Source of the DNA: Rhizobium binae
Lineage (GTDB): Bacteria; Pseudomonadota; Alphaproteobacteria; Rhizobiales; Rhizobiaceae
Direction of reading: 5' to 3'
Assembly (NCBI RefSeq): GCF_017357225.1
Contig: NZ_CP071605.1
Location: 248,001-312,000, forward strand
DNA length: 64,000 nucleotides
The stretch's first letter is position 1. The number at the start of each line of letters is the position of its first letter. The notes beneath the pieces are model-generated. The model was not told where the DNA came from. It did no database searches and was given only the letters and a program-made list of their open reading frames with translations. Position numbers and translations under genes: made by a program. This document shows, in pieces, positions 37,132-46,019 of the stretch.

Positions 37132-39306
37132 ATGCCGCATGTTTTTTTGAATGTTTCTAAGGATCTACCAAAAATCTATAGAGATAGCCTCGCCGCGACG
37201 ACAGCGATCCTGGTGATCAGTATTTCAGCATCGTCCGCTTTCGCTCAGAGCGCCACCACTGGCGACAGCGCCACGACGCTGGAACCGATCATCATTCAAG
37301 GTGCATCCTCTGATAGCAAGGCCGACCGAACGTCGGTGGCCGCCAAGAACAGCGCCGGCGCGACCAAGATCAGCACCCCGCTTGTCGAGACGCCGCGTTC
37401 GATCTCGGTCACCACCCAGAAAGAAATCGAGCAGCGCGGCGCGCAGACGGTCATCGAGGCGGTGCGCTATACGGCCGGCGTGACGACAGGCCCGAACGGT
37501 TTCGATCCGCGTTTCGACCAGATCTACATTCGCGGCTTCAACATCACGACGGTCGGCGACTTTCGCGACAGCTTGCGTCAGCCCTATATCAACTACGGCA
37601 TGTTCCGCACCGATCCCTATCAGCTGCAGCGTGTCGAGGTGATCAAGGGACCGGTTTCCGTTCTCTACGGTGCGGGATCGCCGGGCGGTCTCGTCAACAA
37701 GATATCGAAGCTTCCGACCGAGGAGCCGATCCGGGAAGTCGGCATCACCTACGGCACCGAGGATCGATTGCAGGGGATGTTCGACTTCGGCGGGCCGATC
37801 AGCGAAGACAACGACGATTTCCTGTATCGCATCGTCGGCCTCGCCCGCCGCGGCGACACCAATTTCGATATTGCAGACGACCGCTACTTCCTGGCGCCGT
37901 CCTTCACCTGGAAACCGGACGAGGGCACGACCTTTACGGTTTACGGCCTGGCTCAGGCTGACGAAACCGACTCCAACGTCGGCGCGATTACGACCCTGGA
38001 CGGTACGGTTCACGAACTCAGGGCGAGTGATCCCGACTACGACCACCAGAAGGTCAAGCAGCAGCAGATCGGCTATCAATTCGAGCATGAATTCGACAAT
38101 GGCCTGACCTTCCGGCAGAACCTGCGTTATTCGCATCTCGATCTCAGGGCTCGCTACCTCGGCGTTACCGGTTGGACAGGGACCGTTGCACATCGTGGCA
38201 CCAATGCGATCCGGGACGAGATGAACGTTTTCCAGCTCGACAACCAGCTCGAGGCGAAGTTTGATACCGGCCCGCTTGCTCACACGATGCTGTTCGGGCT
38301 GGACTATACCAATCTCAAATCGAGCTTTGGCTATGGCGCAGGAGCAGCCGATCCGGCATTCGACTTCGATATCGCCAACCCGACCTATGGAGTCTCGGGC
38401 GATACGCCTGACTATAGTATCTTGGCCTCCAAGGCCGACATGCGGCAGGTCGGCATTTATGCCCTTGACCAGATCGAGGCTGGAAACTGGCGCTTCAATC
38501 TCGGCGGCCGGCAAACATGGGTGAACCAAACGCGCGATGCGACACTGCCTTCGATCAGCTCGGAGGAAGTCGACAAGAACGCTTTCTCCTGGCAAGCCGG
38601 TGCACTCTATCTCTTCGACAACGGCATTGCTCCCTTCGTCTCCTATGCCACCTCATTCGATCCGGTGACCAACCGGTCGACCTCAGGCAAGATCCTGGCG
38701 CCGACAGAGGGTGAACAGTACGAGCTCGGTGTGAAGTACCAGCCGCCCGGCTCGGACATCCTCTTGTCGGCCGTTGCGTATCACATCGTCGAAAAGAACA
38801 AGCCGGTGCTGGTCGATCCGCTGACCTTTGCCTATGATTCGCTCGGTGAAGTGACCGGAAAGGGTATCGAACTTGAGGCCCGCGCGGCGGTAGCCGATGG
38901 CTGGGATCTTATCGCGGCCTACACTTACAATCATTCAGAAGTGACGGGAGGCGGTGAAAACGAGGGCAATACGCCTGCCCTAACCCCCTCGCATGTAGCA
39001 AGCCTCTGGGCCAACTATACGTTCCAAGAAACCAATCCCCTCCATGGTCTGTCAGTTGGCGCCGGTGTCCGCTATGTCAGCGAAAATTGGACGGATACGG
39101 CCAATACGTCGAAGAATCCTTCGAGCTTCTACATCGACGCCTCCGCCGCTTATGATTTCGGGGCGGTCGACAAGAAATACGAAGGCCTGACGGCGGCCTT
39201 TGCCATCCGCAACATTGCCGATGAACGCGACACCGTTTGCAATGAGGGCTTCTGCTATCTCGGCCAGGGCCGCAACATGACCGGCACCCTGAAGTATCGG
39301 TGGTAG
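37132..39306 (+). CDS. TonB-dependent siderophore receptor (FhuA type)
   Basis: Outer-membrane receptor of 724 residues for a ferric siderophore. An N-terminal signal peptide ends near residue 38 (ISASSAFAQ). The plug domain follows at about 60-200, with TPRSISVTTQKEIEQRGAQTVIEAVRYTAGV and the segment VEVIKGPVSVLYGAGSPGGLVN. The remaining 22-strand barrel ends with the aromatic terminal residue of NMTGTLKYRW. It is of the ferrichrome/ferrioxamine/pseudobactin receptor class and is the likely vicibactin or hydroxamate receptor. The gene is intact. fhuF follows 4 bp downstream. An IRO box lies upstream. Confidence 0.93.
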   Translation: MPHVFLNVSKDLPKIYRDSLAATTAILVISISASSAFAQSATTGDSATTLEPIIIQGASSDSKADRTSVAAKNSAGATKISTPLVETPRSISVTTQKEIEQRGAQTVIEAVRYTAGVTTGPNGFDPRFDQIYIRGFNITTVGDFRDSLRQPYINYGMFRTDPYQLQRVEVIKGPVSVLYGAGSPGGLVNKISKLPTEEPIREVGITYGTEDRLQGMFDFGGPISEDNDDFLYRIVGLARRGDTNFDIADDRYFLAPSFTWKPDEGTTFTVYGLAQADETDSNVGAITTLDGTVHELRASDPDYDHQKVKQQQIGYQFEHEFDNGLTFRQNLRYSHLDLRARYLGVTGWTGTVAHRGTNAIRDEMNVFQLDNQLEAKFDTGPLAHTMLFGLDYTNLKSSFGYGAGAADPAFDFDIANPTYGVSGDTPDYSILASKADMRQVGIYALDQIEAGNWRFNLGGRQTWVNQTRDATLPSISSEEVDKNAFSWQAGALYLFDNGIAPFVSYATSFDPVTNRSTSGKILAPTEGEQYELGVKYQPPGSDILLSAVAYHIVEKNKPVLVDPLTFAYDSLGEVTGKGIELEARAAVADGWDLIAAYTYNHSEVTGGGENEGNTPALTPSHVASLWANYTFQETNPLHGLSVGAGVRYVSENWTDTANTSKNPSSFYIDASAAYDFGAVDKKYEGLTAAFAIRNIADERDTVCNEGFCYLGQGRNMTGTLKYRW

Positions 39307-39310
39307 CACC

Positions 39311-40096
39311 ATGGCGGCAGAGATGAACGGGGCGGCCTCACACCCTTCGATCGCCGATCGCCCTGTCGCCCACCAGGCCATCGACCTCGACGGCCTGGTG
39401 GGCGATGGCCCATTCGCCTATTGCCGCGGCAAGCTGCTCGCTTCTCCGCCGCCGGCTGGTTTGGTGGTTTCCTGCAGGGATCTTGGCGACCCCGACGTCC
39501 TTAACGGGATCATCGCCCGCTATGCCGAAAAATTTCCGGGCAGCGACCGGCGTGCGATCGTCTCCATGTGGACGCTCTATTATTTCAGCATGCTGACGAT
39601 CGCTCCGAGCGTCCATATGTTCGTCAACCGCGTCGCGCTGCCGCTGGAGATGGACCGGCTGTCGCTGGTCTGCAATAGTGAGACAGGCGAGCCGGAAGCC
39701 TTCGTGATGTCCGATCGGCCTGAGCTTGCCACCGATCCGGCTGCCGAGCTTCACCGGCTGATGCTTGGCCATGCCGAACCGGTTATTGCGGCGATCGCTG
39801 CCAATGCCGGCGTCGCGCCGAAGCTGCTCTGGAACAATGCCGCGGCCTATCTCTGCTGGATATTGAAAGAGATCGCTCACCGTCACGAGCCCAGCCTCGT
39901 CGAAGGCGGTCTGGCGCTGCTGAATGATGCCGAGTGGCCGGGGGGCGGGCGCAATCCGATGTTCGGCATGATCCGCATGGCGCGCCAGCAATGCGGGCTG
40001 GAGTTCGCCCGCCGCAAGGTCTGCTGCCTGCGCTACAATCTGCCGGGCGTCGGCGGCTGCGGCGAAGCCTGCCCGCTGCCGGACGGGCGGCATTGA
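39311..40096 (+). CDS. fhuF: Ferric-siderophore reductase FhuF
   Basis: Cytoplasmic 2Fe-2S protein that reduces ferric hydroxamates to release iron, 261 residues. The C-terminal cluster site is C238-C239-x10-C250-x3-C254 in KVCCLRYNLPGVGGCGEAC. E. coli FhuF, as I recall, has C-x2-C at the end, so one residue is inserted here. The upstream part contains the FhuF domain (MLTIAPSVHMFVNR, RARQQ-like helices). It follows the receptor gene closely and shares its iron-regulated promoter. Confidence 0.88.
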   Translation: MAAEMNGAASHPSIADRPVAHQAIDLDGLVGDGPFAYCRGKLLASPPPAGLVVSCRDLGDPDVLNGIIARYAEKFPGSDRRAIVSMWTLYYFSMLTIAPSVHMFVNRVALPLEMDRLSLVCNSETGEPEAFVMSDRPELATDPAAELHRLMLGHAEPVIAAIAANAGVAPKLLWNNAAAYLCWILKEIAHRHEPSLVEGGLALLNDAEWPGGGRNPMFGMIRMARQQCGLEFARRKVCCLRYNLPGVGGCGEACPLPDGRH

Positions 40097-40108
40097 GGCC
40101 GCTTCCGT

Positions 40109-41026
40109 TTAGGCGGCGGCGTTTGATATGGACTTTGCCTGCTCGGCATATCGTGACGGCGGCAATCCGACAAAGCGCGTGAATGCCGTGCTGAACGCGC
40201 TTGCGGAGCCATAGCCGACGCGCTCGGCGATCTCCTGAATTCCGATATCTTCCTGCCTCAGCAGATTTTTGGCGAGCGCCATGCGCCACCATATCAAATA
40301 TTCCATTGGCGCCGGCCCCACAGTGCGGCGGAAGCGATTGAAGAACGCCGACCGCGAAAGCGCCGCCTCGCCGGCTAGCTGCTCCACCGTCCATTCCCTG
40401 GCTGGATTTTCGTGCAGCCGACGGATGGCCGGAGCGAGACGTGTATCGCTCAGGCCCCGCAGGATGCCGAGCGGCGCCTTCTCCCCGACATTCGAGCGCA
40501 GCGCCTCGACAAGCAAGACTTCCAACAGCCGCGCCAGGATCATGTTCTTTCCCGGCCGCTCGGCGCGGGCTTCGTCGGTGACGAGCTGAACGATCGCCGA
40601 CAGTCTGCTATCGCCGCGGATATGGATGATCCGCGGCAGCAGGGAAACCAGCAAGGCCGCATCAGGCGAGCCGAAGGCGAAATGGCCGACCAGCAATCGT
40701 GCGTTCGGCGCCCCTTCGGGATCGCCATGACGGGTTTCTTCAGGAAGCATGGTGACGGTGAGGGGATCGATGCCGGACGATAATCCGTCGTCGAGGCTCG
40801 ACATTGTGAAGGCATGGGCCGCCGGGATCAGGATGAAGTCGCCTTCGTGCAGCGTGATCTGCTCGTCCTCCGCGCTCAGCCGCGAGGAACCCTCCAGGAC
40901 GACGCAGTAGAAGGGCTGGCCCGTCTCCTGGCGCTCAACGCGCCACGTCCCTGCGCCGCTGACGAGCTTTGAATGGCGCGCCGCTGGCTGCAGCAGCGTG
41001 ACCATTTCAGCCAAAGGGTCGCTCAT
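40109..41026 (-). CDS. AraC-family transcriptional regulator with cupin domain
   Basis: A 305-residue regulator. The N-terminal half is a cupin-type sensor domain (FYCVVLEGSSRLSAEDEQITLHEGDFILIPAAHAF), and the C-terminal 100 residues carry two helix-turn-helix motifs: WTVEQLAGEAALSRSAFFNRFRRTVGPAPMEYL and IQEIAERVGYGSASAFSTAFTRFVGLPPSRY. It diverges from a short-chain dehydrogenase gene 95 bp away, its likely target. The convergent fhuF is 12 bp away. No direct link to iron is evident. Confidence 0.9.
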   Translation of the reverse strand: MSDPLAEMVTLLQPAARHSKLVSGAGTWRVERQETGQPFYCVVLEGSSRLSAEDEQITLHEGDFILIPAAHAFTMSSLDDGLSSGIDPLTVTMLPEETRHGDPEGAPNARLLVGHFAFGSPDAALLVSLLPRIIHIRGDSRLSAIVQLVTDEARAERPGKNMILARLLEVLLVEALRSNVGEKAPLGILRGLSDTRLAPAIRRLHENPAREWTVEQLAGEAALSRSAFFNRFRRTVGPAPMEYLIWWRMALAKNLLRQEDIGIQEIAERVGYGSASAFSTAFTRFVGLPPSRYAEQAKSISNAAA

Positions 41027-41121
41027 CGATACTCCTGATAATGAAACGAGGACGATGCATGATAGTCAGTACTGCGATCGCCGTCTACGTCTGTTGCTGT
41101 CAGCATGAATAGGAGACAGAC

Positions 41122-41871
41122 ATGAAGACCGTTCTTGTTACAGGATGCTCGTCGGGATTCGGGCTAGAAATTGCCAGGTTCTTTCTCGCGCAGGGCTGGA
41201 AGGTGATCGCCACCATGCGAACACCTCGCCAAGACCTTCTGCCGCCTTCGGACCAACTCAAGATCATTGCGCTCGATGTCACGAGCCCTGAAAGCATCCG
41301 CGGTGCGGTTGACGCGGCAGGTCCTGTGGATGTGCTGGTAAACAATGCCGGCATCGGTTGGCTCAACGCGGTTGAGGGAACGTCGATGGAGACCGCCCGC
41401 GAAATCTTCGAGACGAACACGCTCGGAACGATCGCAATGACGCAGGCGGTTCTGCCGCAGATGCGGGAGCGGCAGGAAGGCGTTATCATCAACGTTACGT
41501 CGAGAGTGACGCTCAAGCCGCTTCCGCTCCTCTCGGTCTATACGGCCAGCAAAGCCGCGGTGAACGCCTTTACCGAATCTGTCGCGCTTGAGCTCGAGCC
41601 GTTCAATGTGCGTGTGAGGATCGTGCTTCCGGGGCGCGCGCCGGAGACGCGGTTCGGCGATACGGCGCGCGCACGGATTCAACAACAGGGCGGCTTCCCA
41701 GAAGCCTATTCGTCGGTCGTCGCAGAGGTGTTCGCGTCGTGGGAGCAGCAACCGGAGACCGCCCTGACACAGCCGGTCGACGTCGTCGAGGCGGTATGGC
41801 GCGCTGCGACCGATCCTTCCTCTCCATTGCGCATCCCTGCAGGGGCCGACGCCGAAGCATTGGCGGGATGA
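41122..41871 (+). CDS. Short-chain dehydrogenase/reductase
   Basis: An NAD(P)-dependent oxidoreductase of 249 residues. TAGGAGA precedes the ATG. The cofactor motif is VTGCSSGFGLEIA (TGxxxGxG), NNAG is present at VLVNNAGIGWL, and the catalytic Tyr-Lys pair occurs as SVYTASKAAVNAF. Before it, a serine of VTSR provides the third residue. Substrate unknown. It is transcribed divergently from the AraC gene and convergent with fhuB. Confidence 0.9.
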   Translation: MKTVLVTGCSSGFGLEIARFFLAQGWKVIATMRTPRQDLLPPSDQLKIIALDVTSPESIRGAVDAAGPVDVLVNNAGIGWLNAVEGTSMETAREIFETNTLGTIAMTQAVLPQMRERQEGVIINVTSRVTLKPLPLLSVYTASKAAVNAFTESVALELEPFNVRVRIVLPGRAPETRFGDTARARIQQQGGFPEAYSSVVAEVFASWEQQPETALTQPVDVVEAVWRAATDPSSPLRIPAGADAEALAG

Positions 41872-41881
41872 AGACAGCTTC

Positions 41882-43846
41882 TCAAGGCCGCCGGCGCAGA
41901 ACGAAAAGCAGCATCGGCGCTCCGACAAGGGCCGAGATCAAGCCGGCCGGCACCTGATAGGGGAAGGCGATCATGCGGCCGGCCCAGTCGGCAATGACGA
42001 GTAAGGTCGCGCCGACGAGGGCGGCGGCGAGCAGTTGGATGGAGGGGCGGCGAAGGCCAAGCCCATGGGCAAGGTGAGGCGCCATCAGCCCGACGAAGCT
42101 CAAAGGGCCGACGACAAGCGTCGCTGCTGCTGTCATGATCGCCGAGAGCCCGAACAGGACCCCTCGCGCCGGTGCGATCCTGAGGCCGAGTTCGCTCGCC
42201 GTCTCCGAGCCGAGCTGCAGCAGGGCAAGCCAGCGACCGGCGAGAAAGGCTGCGACGAGACAGGCAAGCGCAATCAGCATGGCGCTTGCCGCAACGCTGT
42301 TGTCGACGAAATAGGTCGAGCCCGACATCCAGCGGATCAGCGCCAGGCCGCGCGGATCGCCGCTTGCCGCCAGCACGCCGATCCCGGCATCGAGGATCGC
42401 GCCAACGGCGATGCCGGCGAGCAGCACACGGTTCGGGCCGAAGTCCGATCGGGCGCTCAGGAGGAAGATCAGCAGCAGCACGCCAAGCGCGCCGCCACCG
42501 GCAAAGGCAAGCTGGACGGTCAGGCCCGGTGCGGCGAAGGCGAACATGGCGGCTGCGACACCGAGCGTTGCACCGGCCGAAACGCCGAGCACCTCGGGAC
42601 TTGCCATTTCGTTTCCGGTCAAACGCTGCAGGATCAGCCCGGTCACGCCGAGCACGGTTCCGGCGCCGAAGGCGGCGGCGACGCGCGGCAGGCGAAGGGG
42701 AAGGATCTCATCCCATACGGCGGCCGGCAGCCAGGTCCAGATCCCGTCGGGCGCGCGGCCGAAGAAGATCGCGGCCATCGCCAATGCTGCGACCGCGACA
42801 AGCAGCAGGCCAAGGGACGATGTTCGGCTATCGGTCGCATCCATTGCCGGGGCCATGCCGGACAGCGCGCGAGTGGCGTTGCCGAGGCGTGGCAGAAGCG
42901 CAATCAGGATCGGTCCGCCGAGCAATGCGGTCACCGCTCCGGTCGGCACGAAATCGCCGGGAGCAAGGAGTTTGATCGCCTCATCCGTCAGAAGGAGAAG
43001 GCCGGCACCGGCAATGGGCGACCAGATCAATTGGCTGACGACGCGCCGTGCGCCGGCCAGTCGTACGATCTGCGGCGCGACCAGCCCGATGAAGCCGATG
43101 ACGCCGACGGCGCTGGTGACGAGGGCGCTGAGCGCAATCGCGATCGCCAGGATGAAACCGCGCGACCAGTTGATCCGCAGACCGAGGCTCGTCGCGCCGG
43201 CATCGCCGAGCTGGCTCAGCGCCAGCGGCCTCGCTGCGAGAAAGGCAAGGCCGGCGAGCAGGGCGACCTTGGGCAGCAGCGATACGGGAATCGCCCAGCT
43301 TTGCTGTGAAAGCGATCCGGCGCCCCAGATGAAGATCCCGGAGAGATATTGATCGTTCAACAGAACGAGAATGGCCGCCGCCGCCCCGCACCATAGGCCG
43401 ATTATCATGCCCGCCAGGATAAGGGAAAAGGGCGAAAATCCGTGCCGGGCACTGATCGAGAAGATGACGACGACGGCAGCAGCACTTCCGGCAAGAGCGA
43501 CCGCGTCGCGGCCCCCTCCCGTCAGCGATGGAAAGGCGAGCATGACAGACACCAGCGCCAGATTGGCGCCGGCCGAGACGCCGAGCGTCGTCGGCGAAGC
43601 CAGCGGATTGCGCAGCACCTGCTGCAGGATCGTGCCCGACAGCGCGAGGGCCGCGCCGGCGATCAGGGCCGTCGCCATGCGCGGAAGCGTCGAATAGAGA
43701 AGGAGAAGGTGCTGCGCGTCGTATCCTTCGGCCTCCTCCAGATGCGGCAGCGCCGGGAGCAGGTCGAGCAAAGCCAGGGCCAGACCCGAAAACAGCAGCA
43801 GAGTCGCGAGTGCGGGCGCGCCGAAGCCGGAAATTTGCACTTTCAT
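41882..43846 (-). CDS. fhuB: Ferric-siderophore ABC permease FhuB (fused double permease)
   Basis: Inner-membrane permease of 654 residues made of two homologous halves, each about 320 residues and about ten helices, as in E. coli FhuB. Each half has the BtuC-family segments, for instance GAALALSGTILQQVLRNPLASPTTLGVSAGANLALV in the first and VLGVTGLILQRLTGNEMASPEVLGVSAGATLGVA in the second. The start overlaps the fhuD stop by 4 bp. No fhuC ATPase gene lies between or beside them. It should move the ferric hydroxamate into the cytoplasm. Confidence 0.95.
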   Translation of the reverse strand: MKVQISGFGAPALATLLLFSGLALALLDLLPALPHLEEAEGYDAQHLLLLYSTLPRMATALIAGAALALSGTILQQVLRNPLASPTTLGVSAGANLALVSVMLAFPSLTGGGRDAVALAGSAAAVVVIFSISARHGFSPFSLILAGMIIGLWCGAAAAILVLLNDQYLSGIFIWGAGSLSQQSWAIPVSLLPKVALLAGLAFLAARPLALSQLGDAGATSLGLRINWSRGFILAIAIALSALVTSAVGVIGFIGLVAPQIVRLAGARRVVSQLIWSPIAGAGLLLLTDEAIKLLAPGDFVPTGAVTALLGGPILIALLPRLGNATRALSGMAPAMDATDSRTSSLGLLLVAVAALAMAAIFFGRAPDGIWTWLPAAVWDEILPLRLPRVAAAFGAGTVLGVTGLILQRLTGNEMASPEVLGVSAGATLGVAAAMFAFAAPGLTVQLAFAGGGALGVLLLIFLLSARSDFGPNRVLLAGIAVGAILDAGIGVLAASGDPRGLALIRWMSGSTYFVDNSVAASAMLIALACLVAAFLAGRWLALLQLGSETASELGLRIAPARGVLFGLSAIMTAAATLVVGPLSFVGLMAPHLAHGLGLRRPSIQLLAAALVGATLLVIADWAGRMIAFPYQVPAGLISALVGAPMLLFVLRRRP

Positions 43847-44766
43847 CGGGCGGCAGTCTCCAGAACATCGACCATCAAAGTCGAAAAGCGCAGCGCTTCC
43901 TGGACCATTCCAAACATCAGCACGCCTGGAACGACCGAGATCCGCTGCCGCCGGACGAAGGGAAGGCTGGTCCAGAGCGGGCTGTCGGAAAGCCGGGTTA
44001 GGACATCGGGCGGAAACAGCGGCGATACTACGACGAGGTGGGTTTCCTCATTGAGTTCAGCCAGCTGTTCCAGGCCGATTGTTTGAAATCCCCAGTAGCT
44101 GGCCTCGCCCTTCCAGGCATTCTCGAGGCCGATGCGTCTCATCGCGCCGCCGTAAAGCCCGGGGCCGCCATAGATGCGCGCATGCCTCTGGTCCATGAAG
44201 TTGATGACGGCGATGGGAGGCGCGGACAGGCTCGTCACCCGCTCTCGTAGCCGGCGGAACGTGGCATCGGCGCGGGACAGAAATGCGTTGGCTTGCCTCT
44301 GTCGCCCGATCATCGCCCCGAGACGCAGCGTTTCGGCGTAAGAGCGGTCAAGCGCCTCGCCGTTCTCGGCATAGACGGTGAAGATCTCCACAGGCGCGAT
44401 CCGGGCCAGTTTTTCCTCCAGCGCCGCAAGGAAGGGCGTGCTGAGGATCAGCGACGGCCGAATGCTGGTCAGGACTTCAAGATTGATCTCGGACGTGGTG
44501 CCGATATCCACGACTCCTGGTGGCATGGCCGGCTCGACAACCCATTCCGACCAGTTCCGCAGTGAGGCGATCGCACGCGGCACGCCGCCGAGCGCCAGCA
44601 TCGTCGATGCCAATCCATAATCGAGCGAAACGATGCCGCCTTCGCCAGCGCGCGCGATAGCGGGTGCAGCCGCCATTGCCAGCGTGCTTAAAAAAAAGTC
44701 CCGTCGTCTCAAAGTGCGGTCTCGCTCGGCCGTTGCCCGACGAGCGGCTTGACCATGAACAGGCAC
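43843..44766 (-). CDS. fhuD: Ferric-siderophore periplasmic binding protein FhuD
   Basis: Class III binding protein of up to 307 residues that carries ferric hydroxamate siderophores to FhuB. A twin-arginine signal, RRRDFFLSTLAMAAAPAIARA, lies near the N-terminus. The two lobes are joined by a helix (YAETLRLGAMIGRQRQANAFLSRA). The ATG at 44766 overlaps the preceding acetyltransferase gene by 58 bp; a TTG at 44712, overlapping that gene's stop as TTGA, gives a shorter signal peptide and may be the true start. Confidence 0.92.
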   Translation of the reverse strand: MPVHGQAARRATAERDRTLRRRDFFLSTLAMAAAPAIARAGEGGIVSLDYGLASTMLALGGVPRAIASLRNWSEWVVEPAMPPGVVDIGTTSEINLEVLTSIRPSLILSTPFLAALEEKLARIAPVEIFTVYAENGEALDRSYAETLRLGAMIGRQRQANAFLSRADATFRRLRERVTSLSAPPIAVINFMDQRHARIYGGPGLYGGAMRRIGLENAWKGEASYWGFQTIGLEQLAELNEETHLVVVSPLFPPDVLTRLSDSPLWTSLPFVRRQRISVVPGVLMFGMVQEALRFSTLMVDVLETAAR

Positions 44767-45200
44767 GGATGATCCTCATGCCAGAGCCTGGGAAAGACCT
44801 CCGCCCGGACGAAGCCGGTCCGGTCATAAAAGCGCCGCGTCGCCTCGAATTGCGGCTCGTCACGGCCGCGCGGCGCGAGCGTCTTGACCGTCAGCAGCCG
44901 GGCGCCGGAATCATGGGCGAAACGTTCGGCCGCGTCGACGAGATGGCGCCCGGCACCGCGACCGTGATATTCGGGCCGGGTCGCGATCAGCGCAATCTCG
45001 ACGGCATCAGGCAGGTGCGGTCTCAGGGCGATCAAGGCGGTGACGACATCCGCTTCGACATAGCCGAACACCGGCAGATCTTCGACCGCCTCGGCGCTCG
45101 CCTCGATGACTTCGGGTTCCGAAAACCAGTCGGGCAGGGCCCCCATGATCGATCGGCAGAGCTCCGCCTTGCCAGTCAGGATCTCGATTGTTCTTCCCAT
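44709..45200 (-). CDS. GNAT acetyltransferase, candidate vicibactin acetylase VbsC
   Basis: A 163-residue N-acetyltransferase. The acetyl-CoA loop is ALIATRPEYHGRGAGRHLVDAAERFA (Q/RxxGxG/A), and EATRRFYDRTGFVR is the usual C-terminal motif. Vicibactin synthesis requires a VbsC acetylase that acetylates the alpha-amino group of the ornithine unit, and in R. leguminosarum vbsC is iron-regulated but independent of RpoI. This gene is next to rpoI, behind an IRO box, and leads an operon with fhuD and fhuB, which fits. Family membership is certain; the specific role is inference. Confidence 0.65.
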   Translation of the reverse strand: MGRTIEILTGKAELCRSIMGALPDWFSEPEVIEASAEAVEDLPVFGYVEADVVTALIALRPHLPDAVEIALIATRPEYHGRGAGRHLVDAAERFAHDSGARLLTVKTLAPRGRDEPQFEATRRFYDRTGFVRAEVFPRLWHEDHPCLFMVKPLVGQRPSETAL

Positions 45201-45232
45201 CAGTTCTCGCTTTCAGCCCTTCGATTTAAACT

Positions 45233-45247
45233 TGACTCTTGTTATCA
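45233..45247. promoter_or_regulatory. IRO box between the acetyltransferase and rpoI
   Basis: TGA-CTCTTGTTA-TCA, an exact TGA-N9-TCA palindrome, in the 162-bp gap of a divergent pair. One site could let RirA repress both rpoI and the acetyltransferase-fhuDB operon when iron is plentiful. TTGACT overlaps it as a possible -35 box toward rpoI. Confidence 0.65.
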
Positions 45248-45303
45248 TCTTAAAATAGACACTGCAATCACATCGTGCACTCCCGCTTGAAAAAGGAGCG
45301 CCA

Positions 45304-45348
45304 ATGCCGAACCGACCAGTAAGACAGAGCCTGATTTTCCATTTGTAA
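45304..45348 (+). CDS. Possible 14-residue leader peptide upstream of rpoI
   Basis: A short frame, MPNRPVRQSLIFHL, with AAGGAG 4 bp before its ATG, ends 14 bp before the rpoI start. The rpoI start itself has only a weak ribosome site, so translation of the leader could deliver ribosomes to it. No attenuation structure was identified. Confidence 0.35.
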   Translation: MPNRPVRQSLIFHL

Positions 45349-45362
45349 AAGGGTGCAGGACA

Positions 45363-46019
45363 ATGCGAGCATCGCATCGTGATGTGAACGGCAATGCGGT
45401 TGTCGACGCAATGATCGAAAACAAGGACAAGCTCCTGAAAACGATCGAAAGCGTCATTAAATCAAAGTCATACTCCGAAGATATATTTCAAGACGGAGTC
45501 ATCAAGGCTTACGGGGTCAATGTCGACGGCATTCGTTGCCCGATCGGCTACGCATTTCGGATGGTTTATAATCTCGCGCTGGATGAGAGCCGCCGGCGGC
45601 GCCACCAGTCGAACAACCATAGGTCGATGGACCAGATTCAGGAGATCACCGCTCCAATTCCCACGGTGCTCGATCAGCTGGTCGCAGCCGAGACCCTGCG
45701 CGACGTGCTTGCCGCGCTCGAGGCGCTGCCGAAGCGAACCAATGACGCCTTCATTCGCCACCGGCTGAACGGCGTGCCGCAGAAGGATATCGCGGCCGAG
45801 TTCGGTGTCTCCAGGACGCTCGTCAATTTCATGATCAAGGCGGCGGAGCAGCATTGCCATCTGGCGGTCACCGAGCCCGTCCACCCCGATCACGAGCGCC
45901 CACGGGACGTTACCGCTTCGCGGCGTGTAGCGCCTGCTGCAAGTCGTTCCACAGCAATCCCGGTTCTTCCAGTCCAACAGCGAAACGGATCGTCTGCTCG
46001 CTCACGCCGAACCGGATGA
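45363..46019 (+). CDS. rpoI: ECF sigma factor RpoI (PvdS/FecI family)
   Basis: Extracytoplasmic-function sigma factor that directs RNA polymerase to the vicibactin operons. Sigma region 2 is seen as SYSEDIFQDGVIKAYG with IGYAFRMVYNLALDESRRRR; region 4 as LEALPKRTNDAFIRHRLNGVPQKDIAAEFGVSRTLVNFMIKAAEQH. A typical protein of this class would end about residue 170, but the frame continues to 218, overlapping the 3' end of vbsL by 110 bp. No anti-sigma gene is adjacent, consistent with control at the transcriptional level by iron. Confidence 0.9.
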   Translation: MRASHRDVNGNAVVDAMIENKDKLLKTIESVIKSKSYSEDIFQDGVIKAYGVNVDGIRCPIGYAFRMVYNLALDESRRRRHQSNNHRSMDQIQEITAPIPTVLDQLVAAETLRDVLAALEALPKRTNDAFIRHRLNGVPQKDIAAEFGVSRTLVNFMIKAAEQHCHLAVTEPVHPDHERPRDVTASRRVAPAASRSTAIPVLPVQQRNGSSARSRRTG

